Below, in pieces: positions 25,886-37,108 of a stretch of DNA of 64,000 nucleotides (its first letter is position 1; each line of letters opens with the position of its first letter). Made by a program: the position numbers and the translations under genes. The notes beneath the pieces were generated by a model. That model saw only the letters and a program-made list of their open reading frames with translations. It did no database searches and was not told the DNA's origin. The stretch lies in assembly GCA_033002965.1 (NCBI GenBank), contig JAURVB010014106.1, forward strand, positions 62,001-126,000, read 5' to 3'. The stretch is from Piper betle. Its lineage: Eukaryota > Streptophyta > Magnoliopsida > Piperales > Piperaceae.

Positions 25886-26299
25886 AAAAATATTTAAATA
25901 AATAAATAAATAAGTATATATTATTAAATAAATGGTTTTTTTAAATTAATTTTTTCACCACCGGCGACCAACAACGGGGGTAGTAGGGGAGTTGGGGGTG
26001 GGTGGTGACTGGGTGGTGGCAGGATGGTCGGCTAGGCCACGGCTAGGGCAGTGTAGGTTGACATGAAGCGCGGTCGGGCTGCAAGGTGACTGCAAGCGAC
26101 TGCCGATGGTGACAGAAGGCAGTGTTCGGGGCGTGGCGGCGGCCAAGTGGCAATCTGTTGGGGATGCAGCGGGCGATGGCGATGGAGGCCCGCGACCAAG
26201 GTGGTCAAAGACTCGGAAGCGGCCTAGGAGTTTCGGTGGGCCGGGCAGCCAGAAGCCGAGGGTGTGGCATGGACCCGACCCTCCACAAGGCCACTAAAT

Positions 26300-27749
26300 A
26301 TAGTTGAAATTTATAAATGATATATCAATAACATACAAAATTAAATTCTAAAAATTATGACTATTTATAAGCTTAAATAAAAATAGTGAATATTCATTTA
26401 ATTTTAACTAAAAATTATAAATTAAAGTTATGTGGAATTCCTATGTATTATTAAATAATAGATTGTAATTCACGTAATATAATTATTAATATATAAATAG
26501 AATTTGTCAATTTTTTTAGGATTTTTAATTTAGGTAAAATTATACTCTCATTTTTTAAACAAATAATAATAACAACAACAACATTAAATTAAATAGGTAT
26601 TAATAAGCCACTAGAGTCAACTATAAGCCACAATGCAAGTCGGGTTGCAAGCGGCACAATTAAGGGTAGTTTAAAGGCATTTAACCTTATAATTTACCAA
26701 TTTATTATTATTTACCGTCACTGAGTTGTATTGTTTACTAATCGTTTTGACCGGTCATCAATATAAATGTTTTTATGGGCCACACAACTCTTTTAACAAT
26801 ACGAGGCACTTATCATGGTTACAAATTTGGGGCAACTTCACTATATTATATTTATATTAAACCAACTTTTAGCCGGGTATAATACGATACAAATTTAATT
26901 AAATACAGGAATAATGTTAATTCTTGTATACAGACGTCAAAACATCTATAAATTTATTTTCAAAGACTAAAAAAGTCTCTAATAAAATGGTAAATTGATA
27001 AAATGACAGTAGAGGCTGCTCCTACTACTATTTTCAAATGAAAGTGATACCGTAAATTTACTCTTTATTTATCATTTTTAAATGGTAAAATAATATTTAA
27101 TTCAAAACATTTGGTAAAACAATAAAGCGGCGGCGGACTGCTTGTACCCCTGTATGCTAGGAAATCTAAAACATGATCAAAGTAATAAAAAAATTTAGTA
27201 TTTTAATATAAGGTGGTTGATAATAAGGTCCAACTTTTATTAATAGCAGGTAATTATGACTAATATGCATTTTCTGATTAATGTTAATGTGGACCGAGAG
27301 TTAGCCACAACAAAGAAAACCCCCAACCTTTAGTGTAAGTTGGTAGATTAAATTGAAATTCTAGAAACTGTTAGCTCATTAGAATACTTGATTAGATTAG
27401 AATTTTATAACTTTTGATTCAGGCTAGTGATCAATCTATTTATCTATCTGTCAATCTATGAACTTAATCTAATAAGGTAAAGTTGTCTGTTGCTAGATGT
27501 CAATGGTATATAATTTTGACATTTTTCGTTGAGTTATTTACCCAACCTTTTTTATCGTATGCATATGTATATTTTGGTATGTACAAGCAACGAACTTAGT
27601 CTCCCTTAGTGCTAAGCGCCTCCTAGTTGAACAGTATACCATCTCGGCTCTTATTTTTAATTTTTTGAATTAAGTTTAAATAGGTTTATAAGAGAAGCAC
27701 AAAGAAGAAGAAGAAGCAGCAATAAAAGGACAGGGAGGAGCCCTTTGCC
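26300..27749. other. AT-rich spacer with a dispersed repeat
   Basis: No gene is supported. The stretch near 26510-26610 (TTTTTAATTTAGGTAAAATTA, then AAATAATAATAA) resembles units near 31060, 31230, 31580 and 46830, so it belongs to a dispersed AT-rich repeat. Confidence 0.45.
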
Positions 27750-28228
27750 TATGGATATAAACAAACCAAACATGCTCGCAAGCATTTTAAGTTCGGCTTG
27801 ATTCAACTTGAACTCGTACTCGTTAATTTTGTATTCGAAAAAGTACTCAACTCGAAATAAATAGCTCGTTAAACAATGAACACAGCTTGAGCTAAAGAGT
27901 ATTCAGTTCGGCTTGGCTCAAAACTCGAATTCGATGTGTTCCAAACTCAAAAAAATACTCGGCTCGTTAATACTATTGAGGTCACATTGAACTTATAAAG
28001 TGTTAGAAAGAAAATTTTGATCATATATAAGTTGAGCACAAGCCAAGTACAAACATTAGCTCAGCTCGAGCATGGCTCAAAATACCATGAATTTTGGACT
28101 AGCTCGGCTCGACCCATAATACATCAAAGCTCATTAAGCACTTAAACAATGCCAAACATGCTTTTTAAAAATTACATCAAATTTAAAAATATTCCTACTC
28201 GGCTCGGCTTGGCTCATTTACACCCTTA
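27750..28228. mobile_element. Short non-autonomous hAT-like element with 8-bp target duplication
   Basis: The right end, read in reverse, is TAAGGGTGTAAATGAGCC, matching the common plant hAT terminus TAGGGGTGTAAA. The left end TATGGATATAAACAAACC is a decayed counterpart. Flanks CCTTTGCC (27742-27749) and CCTTTACC (28229-28236) agree in seven of eight bases, the target-duplication length of hAT elements. The inside is rich in short GCTCG/CTCGG/ACTCG motifs usual in these elements. It has no coding capacity. Confidence 0.6.
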
Positions 28229-28236
28229 CCTTTACC

Positions 28237-28851
28237 AAAGAAGTTGCGGTTACGATCCCCGATACCACTACCAAGGAGGTTAAAGTGCCCTCAACACCAC
28301 CTAACCCAAAGCCGCCACCAGAGTAGCCATCCAGTGCTAGAAAAACATCGAGCATTAGCCAACTTCTTGGCCTTCGTCCTCCAGCATGACGCACCAGTGG
28401 CCACTCCACCACATCCAAATGATTCCCTTCACCAACAAGAACAAACCTTAGCCGAGAAACACCACCAAAAGAGCCTGCCGTTGGTGTGAAATTACCCAGA
28501 AAATCTCCACCAATGTAGTAAAGTACAAAAAAGGGTTAGACTTTGGGTCTTGTCCGGCCTATCCGGCTGACTATAGTTTATGTCGGCTTAGTTGTCACGT
28601 CCAAGATCTTGCCTGAAACAACAGCCACTACCACACACCATGCCCTGGCGCGATCGGTCCCTTGCCCTTGCCGGAAAATAGCCAAGTAGCCAGGATAGTG
28701 AAGAAACAGAAAGGTGAGTCTTTTAGAACCTTCGTCCTGCCAGTCTAGGTCGTCTCTGGCAATGCCCTCACATCCAATCAATTCTCTTCATCACTGGGAA
28801 CATAACCTAGTAGAGAAAAGCTGCTGGTAAAGCTTGTCATCACCGAGAAAC
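28237..28851. other. GC-moderate unassigned block with an internal duplication
   Basis: Sequences at about 28370-28490 and 28725-28851 (continuing at 29727) are diverged copies: CTTCGTCCT, a CACATCCAA core, then CCGAGAAAC followed by CCAAAAGA. No open frame has a recognisable domain. The block resumes after the inserted retroelement and runs to about 30170. Confidence 0.4.
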
Positions 28852-29060
28852 TGTTGGGCCCTTTGGGCCCCACCCAAGCTCTAAAATCACTATTGGACCC
28901 TTAGGGCTTCCAAAAGGGACTTTAAACAACCAAAAGAAACTCATAATAGGTGTCACGGGCCTCTCTTAATCAAAAAACTAGCTTAAGGAATAAGACTTTC
29001 CCATTAGTCTATATATAGGTCACCAACAACCTCTACGACCAATGTGGGACAAACCTAACA
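28852..29060 (-). repeat. Short LTR (3' LTR position) of the small retroelement
   Basis: On the minus strand it runs TGTTAGGTTTGTCCCACATT to GGGCCCAACA, a TRIM-like LTR with a TATATATAG element inside. It follows the polypurine tract directly. Confidence 0.6.
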
Positions 29061-29221
29061 ACTCCCCTTCACACATCGGGCGTGACCCAAAACTATCATC
29101 CCCTTAAATCAGACGGCACCCACTTGGCAAGCTCCTCTTCAAATCATCAAGTGGAACCCATGAAGGAAATTACAACAATCGGCGTAGGCAAACCCAACTT
29201 GAACTTGGCTCTGATACCACT

Positions 29222-29726
29222 TGTTAGGATTGTAACATACAAAATCCCTAAACTCCTTGATATGCTTTGACAAGTAATAAATAAGAGTCAATAAATACAC
29301 AAAAATTTAATTTGAAACCTCAAAATATAAGGAAAACTACAAACTATCCACTATTACCAATAATAAGTACACAAATCACTCCAATTGGGAAATCCTAACA
29401 CTTTCCAATTGGAAACAACTCACAATCTCTAATTGGAACACACTCCAATTAGAAAACTCACAATTCACAATAAAAGCAACACTCTCAATTGTATACTCTC
29501 TTTAATTTAGTTATATATATCTCTGTCTTTTACCTTACAATACAACTACATATATATAGGAAAAGAAAACCAGCCTCGTAAATACTAAGAGCCAAATACT
29601 TAATACTCATTGTCTTCAATAATTCTTCTCAAATTCCTCGTACCTCTTGGAATAATTTCATGTCTTTACGATTCCTATATAATTGTACATCTTTTCACAC
29701 TCATCGTATGATGAGGGACTCTAACA
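29222..29726 (-). repeat. Longer LTR (5' LTR position) of the small retroelement
   Basis: On the minus strand it runs TGTTAGAGTCCC to AATCCTAACA, with CCTATATATATG as a likely TATA box, and is followed after AG by the primer site TGGTATCAGAGCC. It shows no alignment to the 209-bp LTR beyond the termini. Confidence 0.6.
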
Positions 29727-29731
29727 GAAAC

Positions 29732-31446
29732 TACCCAAAAGACCTCCTTGGAGCATAGCGGAGAACAGCACATCCCCACCTTCCCGACCTCTGTCAGGCC
29801 GGGACGGGTCATCTTCGGCCTTGCCAGAACCTCCACTCAATTCATCTCAATGATGGAAACAATCCTTGATATAACCCTGCCGCATTCCACCATCAAAGTT
29901 GTCGGAAAAGGATAGAAGTTGCCGCAAAAATCAGTGCCTCCAATCAACACCACCACTGGTCATCGAACACCCATTGACCTACTCCCCTGACTACAAGCCA
30001 TCACCATGGGCAATTGCGGGAGACCACCACCGTCGGATATGCCCTGGTCGGAGCCATAGATCTCGACATTGTACCACCTGAGTCCACGAGTCCATCAGAC
30101 CTATTTAGAGCTGTCACATCCATCATTTGATCGTGCCTTCGACCATCACTACCTACCTGGAGCTATCTGATTCCGTGCCCGGTACACCCAAAAAAATTAA
30201 AGCTTGCATGTGCCACTAGAGTTAAACATTAATTTTTAAAGTTTTACGGGCCTCAGATGAGACACAACTTGGTCACCTACCGCTTTTAGATGCTTTGTAC
30301 ATGTTAGAGTGTAGTTATTTTGAAAACTTTGAAGACTAAAAGATAATAAAATAAAGTATTAGAGTCTAAGTTATTAAGGGCGAATCAAATCAAGGCGGTA
30401 AAAATTTTACTATTTTGTGTAACTTATAAAAATCAAATTAAATAATAAATTTGTGGTTTATAAACAACTGTAGACTAACTTATGGATTCAAATTGAACTT
30501 TAATGAACCATGTAAAAAATTCTTGTGTCTTTTTTTGCTATCGACTAACTTATTTTTATTTTTTATTTAACTCACACGAGCTCTTTGCGTGACAATGGCA
30601 TCTTAAACCCACTGAACCCTAATTCAAATTGACCCAAAGCATCGCGGAGTGGATTTTGTGCCCGAATATGATTTCACTAAAATCATCAATTTTTAAATCA
30701 AATACATCTATATTTGGGTAAGAATTAATTAAAAATAATTTTTTAATTAAATTCAAAAGTATAATTTTTACATCAAATATAATAATATTTATGATAATAC
30801 AATTATAAGGTACAACATGGAGACATACATCTAATTTTGTATGACCCAATTGACTAAGGCTCAAATTTATAGCCTAGCTCATATAACCTATATTAGCCAT
30901 CAATGCTTAGGGTACGTTTGAAACTTAGTAATATATATAACAAATATACAAAATTATTTTTTTAAAAATATTATTATAATTATAGTTGTATACAAATATT
31001 AAAAGTAGTTTAAATTTTAATTAGTAAAATTTTAAATAAATAAATAGAGTTTATTTTTTAAATATTTTTAATTTGGATAGAATTATAGACCAATTTTTTA
31101 ACAATAAATAAAATTTTTATAAATAAATAAACAATCTGTAAAAATCTAAATTAAATATGTATTATTAAGTGTCAAACTTTAATTCAAACAAAATAATTAT
31201 AAGTGTATATTAAAATTTATCCAAAAAATTAAATTCTTAATTTGGGTAGAATTATACTTTAACACTGTCTTAATAATGAATAGTAAATAATTAATAATAA
31301 TAAGGATAATAACAATAATAATTTCAAAATAATTAAATATTGATGGGCTTTAAAAATATTGTATGATGAGAATCAACCACAATACAAAAAAACCTGAAAT
31401 ACATTAAAAATGAAAAAATTCTCAACGCTTTGATATAAGAGGGTTG

Positions 31447-31491
<45 letters not shown>

Positions 31492-31525
31492 TAAGTATGC
31501 ATTATTAGGCAACAAGCTTTAATTT
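29732..31525. other. Unassigned block then AT-rich spacer with repeated units
   Basis: To about 30170 the GC-moderate block resumes, without a supported gene. From 30200 it is AT-rich. A unit of about 350 bp (TTATTAAGTGTCAAACTTTAA, ATTCTTAATTTGGGTAGAA, ATAATAATAATTT) near 31130-31480 is repeated in diverged form from about 31490 into the next feature. A (TA)n run lies at about 31449-31488. Confidence 0.45.
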
Positions 31526-32132
31526 GATTGGTATAATTATAAATATATTAAAGTTGATTGATTTTTTGAAATTCTTAATTTTGATAGAATTATACTCAAT
31601 ATTTTTTAATAATAAATAATAATAATAATTTTAATTAAATAAGTATTAGTATATGTAAAAAACTATTAACGGGATAAAATCAACTAAAGAAACATATAAA
31701 AGCAAAAAAAATTCCAGCCCTTTAATTTAAGAAAATATAGTTTTTTTCATCATCCAAAAATTAAAACAATATACAACTAAAGATTTTTAAAAAAAAAGGT
31801 TCTCCGTTTGCTAACCATCAACGTGATCATACATTACTACTCTTTATACGTAAAAGTAAAATATGAATGTCCTACTTATTACAGCATCATGGAACCAGCC
31901 GAGCTCTCCCAATCCTGTAACGAAGCAGTGTAATTGGTCACATCCCCAGAATTTCTTCCTTCTTACACTCCACCCGACGTTCATTAATGACAGTCTAGTT
32001 GGGGCTACTTGGGCATGGATGGAAGCCAGACCTGGTGCATACTTGAGGGAGTTGAGGGTGGTTTTATTTAGCCAGTGAAGCTGGACATCACGGCTCGGGC
32101 GGAGGGGTTAACACTCAGCTTTTTGTCGTGGC
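31526..32132. repeat. Host segment duplication, copy 1
   Basis: From GATTGGTATAATTA at 31526 to GTCGTGGC at 32132 this aligns co-linearly with 46781-47418. Shared landmarks include GAAATTCTTAATTTTGATAG, TAAAAGTAAAATATGAAT, TTTCTTCCTTCTTACACTCC, GGGCTACTTGGG and AACACTCAGCTTTTTGTCGT against ACACAGCTTCTTGTCAT. The copies are clearly diverged. Copy 2 contains the tail of the gene remnant at 47234-47542; the frame is broken in copy 1. Confidence 0.8.
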
Positions 32133-32319
32133 TAGACATAGGCATTGGTCAGACATATGTCGGACAAGCTATTATCCGCGTCTGTCAAAAGTTTTGTCAG
32201 ACAAAACTTGTTTGATCGAGTCATTGTCCAAATTGTCCATCTGCCTAAGCAATGTCAGTGGACCGTCCGAAATCAAAATCTTACCCTAATGAATACGGTT
32301 TACGGAGCCCCTCAACTCC

Positions 32320-32650
32320 TTCGCCGCCGCTTGCAGACCCCCTCCACCACCCTCTGCTGCCGCCTACGTACTCCCTCTGCCACCCTCTGCTGCCGCCTAC
32401 ATACCTCCTCCACCACCCTGCGCATCGCCTACACACCCCTTCTACCGCCTTGCATGCTGCCTGCCTACCCCCTCCTCCACCGTCGCCTACACTGCCTTGT
32501 GTGTCGCCTACGTACCCCCTCCACCACCCTGCGTGCCACCTACGTACCCCCTCTGCCACCATGCGCATCGCTTGCAAACCCGTCCGCTGCCCTGCGCACT
32601 ACTTGCATACCACCTCTGCCGCTGCCTGCGTACCCCCTCCGACACCCTGT
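32320..32650. repeat. GC-rich minisatellite, unit 32-33 bp, about ten diverged copies
   Basis: Repeats of the type CTACGTACCCCCTCCACCAC followed by CCTGCGCATCGC, some shortened. The overlapping open frames here (32145-32654, 32252-32797, and 32281-32577 on the minus strand) only reflect the repeat. Confidence 0.8.
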
Positions 32651-33270
32651 GTAATTTCTTTATGTTTTATGCGGGTGTGTAGATTAAGGATAGGCAGAGA
32701 CTTAAAAGTGCAAAGTTTGGAATTCTTAAAGAAGAGCATGAAAATGAATTTCCTAATTTCCCTTCTTTCATACCTTTTTTTACCTCTTTTAGTATGATAG
32801 TAGTTTTGGAAGTTAGTGTGTTACAAAAGTTATTTCTCGTTTTTGTTTTCATTTCTTTGAGGCCTCGAAAATTCATGGATTTGTTTGTGTGTAGTCCACT
32901 AAGAATCTAAAGGTGTACTATGCAGCCTACTTGTCTCTTATTGCTGGGATTATTTTCTTTGTTGTTCTTGCTCCCACAGTGAGTTATTTAGATATTTCCT
33001 CAAATTACACGTATTTATATTTAGGATTTTCTTATGCCGGATGTGGTGAATCAACTCGAGTACTCATGCCAATGAAAGTAACATTTGATTAGCTCCAAAA
33101 AGGAACATGTTCCTTTTTTTTTAATTGTAATTGTAGAGAAAAATTTTAATGCTGATTTTTTCATTTATCTTCTCACATCAGCTAGAGCCTAAACTAGGGT
33201 TGGGAGGCACATCATATGAGGATTTCTTCCGCAGCATGCATTTGCCCATGCAACTAAGGTACACTTGTCT

Positions 33271-36200
33271 TGTAAAACCCACGATTCGAGTTAGGGTTTT
33301 ATATTCAGAACCGGTCGGGTCGACCGTTATTTTTTTCGAGTTGAGTCAGTTTCAGGACACGTGTACCGAGCCGATGCCAGTCGCGTGTATGAGCTATGAG
33401 GGTCATGCGTACCCAAGTATATGATGATAACGTCATGAACACAGCAGAACAGAATGAGTTATCAGATATATGAGAGTATGCCAGTCATTTTTTTTATTAT
33501 TATTTTTATATATAGTGGATCGTAGAATTAGTATTAGGTCGTTTACCGCGTTAGGACGCGTTCGGGCAGTCTGGGTGGGTTGTTAGTCATAGAGCATATC
33601 ATTATAATATTGTGGTGTTGTTTGATTTTACGGGATTTTTCCCGATTTTTATGAATTTTTTTACGATTTAATATGACTTAGTTATTATACTTGACTCGAG
33701 CCGGAGACGAGTCAAGTCTTAATTACAAGTTTGCCACCCAACCTTTCTTCTCCACAACGACCTTTTCTCCCCACGCCCAAACCCTCGTGCCGCGCCGCCC
33801 CTGTTCGCGCGCCACCGCCGCCGCTGTCGGCGCCGCCCGGCCGTCGACCGACGCCGCCCAGCTCGGCGACGACGTCGCCCTGCCGCCCCGACCAGGCCCG
33901 GCCACCATCGGGCCGCCGCGACGCCGGAATCGCCACGCCTAGCGCCGCGGCTGCGTTTGGTCGCGTCGCCGATTCTGCCGCCGGCGACCGTCGCCAGCCG
34001 TCGATCCGGTGGTCGCCTCAGCACCACTCGACCACCTAGCGACCTTCCCCGACCGGAACGGAGGGCATCGCCGCCCTGGCCGGCCGGATTTAGCGACCCA
34101 ACGCCGCCGCTCTGTTTTAGCCGTTTTCCGGCGAGCCGCCACCTCCGTTGGCCGCGTCGACCTCGTAGATGAGTCGGGCTCGCCGAGCCGGTTCCGAGGG
34201 TACCCTACATGACCCCTATCCAGCTAGTAGATACCACCGGCAATGGTCGCCGGAAAACCACCGGAAGTCGCCGGAAAACCGCCAGCAACTGCCGGAAAAC
34301 CGCCGGAAAATCGGAATTTCTGGAATTCGCCGGAATTCACCGGATCTTCCGCGGGGCTCACCCGGTGGAGCCCGATCGAGCTTCGGACGCCGAGGAGCGC
34401 CGAGTTCGAGCTCCGAGACGCGCGACGGAACCCTAACCGTCGCCGATTGCCGACGACGTGAGGTATAATTACCTCCGATTTGATTATTTAAAATTGATGA
34501 TGATTGTTAGCACAGCATGCTAGGGTTGATTGATTGATAGTGAATGGAGGATGATGAATTATAAGTTACATGATGGATTGATAGTTTATGGAGGTTAAGT
34601 GATTTAATGAAGTAAGTAAATTGAGCATGATAATCGAGTAATGTAACTTAGGAAAAATACAATAAAATTGGTAGGAATAGGATGGGTAGAATTATTTTCA
34701 TATTTATGATTAGTGATGTGATTAATGTTTAATGATGGATGAAACGATGAGTTGCATGATGAGATTAAGTGTGAGTGAAGAGTAAGCGATCTAATGAAGT
34801 AGATCAGGTCAGAGCATGATAAGTGACCACGACATAAGTTACAGACACGTAATAAAATTAGTATGAATAGGATGAGCTAGGATTAATTAATTTTTATGAT
34901 TTTCTGATTGTTATGTTGATGGATGCTTGCATTGTGATTGTGATGTTATTGAGTTTGATGCATCATTTAGTTAGCGGGCGTTAGTATTTAGTTTTGATGT
35001 GTAGGTACGGAGTAGGAGCTCGCCGCCTAGGCGCGATGACACGCTTGGAGCTTCTACCAGGTCCGTTTAGGACTCGTCTTGTTTTACGCTTTTCTATTGT
35101 ATGTTTATGTTATTATTTGCAGGACGGGTTAAGTGGTGTTTTATTGGATCCCACTTAACTCGGGTCATTTAACCGAATATTTTCCGGATTAATAACCCCT
35201 CGAGGATGAGATCCCTCGAGGATGATTTCGAAAACAAGATCCACCACAAGTTGCCTTCGGGCCTATTATATGAATCCCTTCCCAGGCCTATATATATAGT
35301 TTTATCGAGTTTTCAGTGAGACGAGAGATGGAGAAACCGACTGCACGTACCATGCAGAGGATGCCGTGACAGTCAAAGCGGGCTCTGGATTAGTGCCAGC
35401 GGACTGTTCCATTCCCGAGGGATCCTGACAACTCCGCGTTTGAGTTCCTCACACCCGGAGAACGTGGAGGTTTACGGGTACTGTTTAGTACAGCGCATGT
35501 CCGGACTTGTGGTTCAAAGGGTACTAAAGGCGACTGCCTGAGAGTACTCGGCCTTCGTGCTCAAGGCCAGGAGAAATATGGAGGTAAGGAGAGGGCTTAG
35601 GATAAAGTTTCACGAGAAGTACTGAAAAAGAAGTGCTGAGAGTAGCACAGTACCAGCAGCAGTAAGTTCGGGATGCTACCGGGTCTGCAGCCCAGTGGCT
35701 CCTCAGTAGTGCCCTTCAGAGTGTTCTTGAGGAAGTATATGGTTTTCTTTCATATGAGAGTTTGCTCTCATAGCCAGCTTGTTATAGTTATTTTATTTTC
35801 CGGACCAGTAACACTTGTTACTGACGTGTTTTTATACTATATGTAGGTAATAATCACGAGTTGGAGGAGCCAGCTTGGACGGAGGAGCAATGAGGTCTTG
35901 TACACACACATGTTAGATTTCTGAATGTTTAATATTTGTGTTATTATGTTATTATATTGTGAATGACATGAGTAAATGTTTGAGCATGATGATATGATGT
36001 GAATGAAATGCTAAGACAAGATAATAGAATGCAAAATATGATCAGAGTTGAGCAGCAGAAGCGTAGTGGGTTGAGACCCGAGCTTCAGAATGAATATGTT
36101 ATAAATGAGATTTTGTGTGATTGTTAATGCATGCCGACATATTTGTATATATATTATTTTGACAGGGTGGGCCCATAATTGCACTTTTAGGGGAGACCCT

Positions 36201-36447
36201 GTTAGTTTTACTTTAGAATTTTCATCGATTTTGCTCGTAATTGTGATGGTGTGAAATTTAAATTGCATGTCATTCATGTAGTACCATGTTAGGATTTTGT
36301 GCATGCATTCATTCATGACAGATCGTATCTTCATCTTAAGACGCCGAGATTGGATCCGCACGAGTTAGGTTCGCGTTAGCCGACCTAACCGGGGCCTGTA
36401 ACATGCCGGTTCGGTTCACGAGCGTGAACCGGATTTGGGGTGTTACA
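33271..36447 (+). mobile_element. Solo LTR (3177 bp) with perfect 5-bp target duplication
   Basis: Starts TGTAAAACCCACGATTCGAG, ends GGATTTGGGGTGTTACA, and is flanked by TGTCT at 33266-33270 and 36448-36452. The layout is a head with GACTCGAGCCGG and AATTACAAGTTTGCCAC near 33690-33735, a GC-rich core at 33740-34450 with many CGCCGGAAAACC-like repeats, a middle part, palindromic ATCCCTCGAGGAT motifs near 35200, CCTATATATATAG near 35290, and a conserved block shared with the two degraded copies. The size and TGTAA...TTACA ends are typical of long Ty3/Gypsy (chromovirus-type) LTRs; the clade cannot be set without gag-pol. CpG content is far better preserved than in the other two copies, so it is the youngest. 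It sits inside the hAT element. Confidence 0.85.
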
Positions 36448-36819
36448 TGTCTCCTCCTTGCAACTATTTGCTGATGAACCTTGAAAAACATTGTCAGATC
36501 AATTATATATGACATTCAAAACTTATTTTGCCTTTTTTTGGGATTGAGGATGGTTACGAAGCTTCAAAATTTCCTATGTTTGCCCTGCAAAATTCTTTAT
36601 CTGTTTGTTAGGCTTGTATGTATATATATTTGCTACTTACGAAAGTTAAGGAATAGAACTTCATGAGATGATGGACTACTGTAATCATACATTGCTTTAT
36701 CTATCTTTATTCATTTCATGGAGGCAAATAATTTAGTGATTTGTTATTATAAATGAGAAGAATGATATAGAATTGTTTGTCTTTTAATATCAATGGAGGG
36801 AATAGGTATTATCAATCAA

Positions 36820-36828
36820 TAATATTTG
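36820..36828. repeat. 9-bp target duplication, left side of the Mutator-like element
   Basis: TAATATTTG, identical to 44500-44508. Nine bases is the characteristic length for Mutator-like elements. Confidence 0.85.
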
Positions 36829-36913
36829 GAGCGTGAGTTTTCTGTGATGCAGCACAGGCGAGTTGCCTGTGCTTGAGCTTGATACCAGCCGTTGGATTCT
36901 ATCCAACGGCTGG
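36829..36913 (+). repeat. MULE left terminal region with two hairpins
   Basis: Hairpin 1 is GCACAGGC-GAGTT-GCCTGTGC (perfect 8 bp). Hairpin 2 at 36885-36913 is CCAGCCGTTGGAT-TCT-ATCCAACGGCTGG (perfect 13 bp). The same order, with some decay, is found at the right end. Confidence 0.85.
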
Positions 36914-37018
36914 AAATTTTAATCTTTTTATCTCCCCCACCTCCACCTCCATGCATTTGTTCACAGGGCGGCGGCGCTTGTCTGGCTCGGCCGGCTGCCG
37001 GAGGCGGTGGTGGAGGGC

Positions 37019-37108
37019 GAGTTGGAGATCACGGACATCGTCGTCAGGTACGACCGCACCCTCCTCGTCGTTGACCCACGCCGCTGCGAGCCCAAGAAGT
37101 TCGGCGAC
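37019..37108 (+). pseudogene. Captured fragment of 40S ribosomal protein S16 (uS9)
   Basis: Thirty codons reading [20 protein letters not shown] then [10 protein letters not shown] match the C-terminal part of cytosolic ribosomal protein S16/uS9, whose plant form has [20 protein letters not shown]. The reading leaves the family after KKFG and the last residues (GGRGARARFQKSYR in the real protein) are absent. Upstream sequence in the same frame is not S16-like. It lies 190 bases inside the MULE left end in a GC-rich stretch that may hold other captured pieces, such as an exon-like [20 protein letters not shown] with a following GTTCATC near 37353-37415, which I cannot assign. Confidence 0.75.

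Larger units (their letters stand above)
28852..29726 (-). mobile_element. Small LTR retroelement with two non-matching LTRs, 5-bp target duplication
   Basis: Identical GAAAC at 28847-28851 and 29727-29731 flanks TGTTGGGCCC...CTCTAACA. Inside, on the minus strand, are a primer site TGGTATCAGAGCC (complement of 29207-29219, initiator tRNA-Met type) two bases inside the 29222-29726 LTR, and a polypurine tract GAAGGGGAG next to the 28852-29060 LTR. This order defines a minus-strand element with 5' LTR 29222-29726 (505 bp), internal region 29061-29221 (161 bp) and 3' LTR 28852-29060 (209 bp). The LTRs share only their end motifs (TGTTAG...AACA), although a normal element has identical LTRs at insertion. 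The neighbouring duplicate at about 28452-28480 (CCGAGAAAC then ACCACCAAAAG) is effectively an empty site and supports a single insertion. No protein is encoded. Confidence 0.65.

Noticed and set aside
32145..32797. 169- and 181-residue Cys/Pro-rich proteins
   Set aside because: Both derive from the 32-33-bp minisatellite read in different phases.
33691..34468. Many overlapping long open frames on both strands
   Set aside because: They lie in the GC-rich core of the solo LTR, occur in all phases and show no domain; composition explains them.
19809..36447. The two plus-strand long LTRs as the pair of LTRs of one 16.6-kb retrotransposon
   Set aside because: The right copy has its own perfect target duplication on both sides, the copies are strongly diverged, and no primer site, polypurine tract or gag-pol lies between them in the right place.
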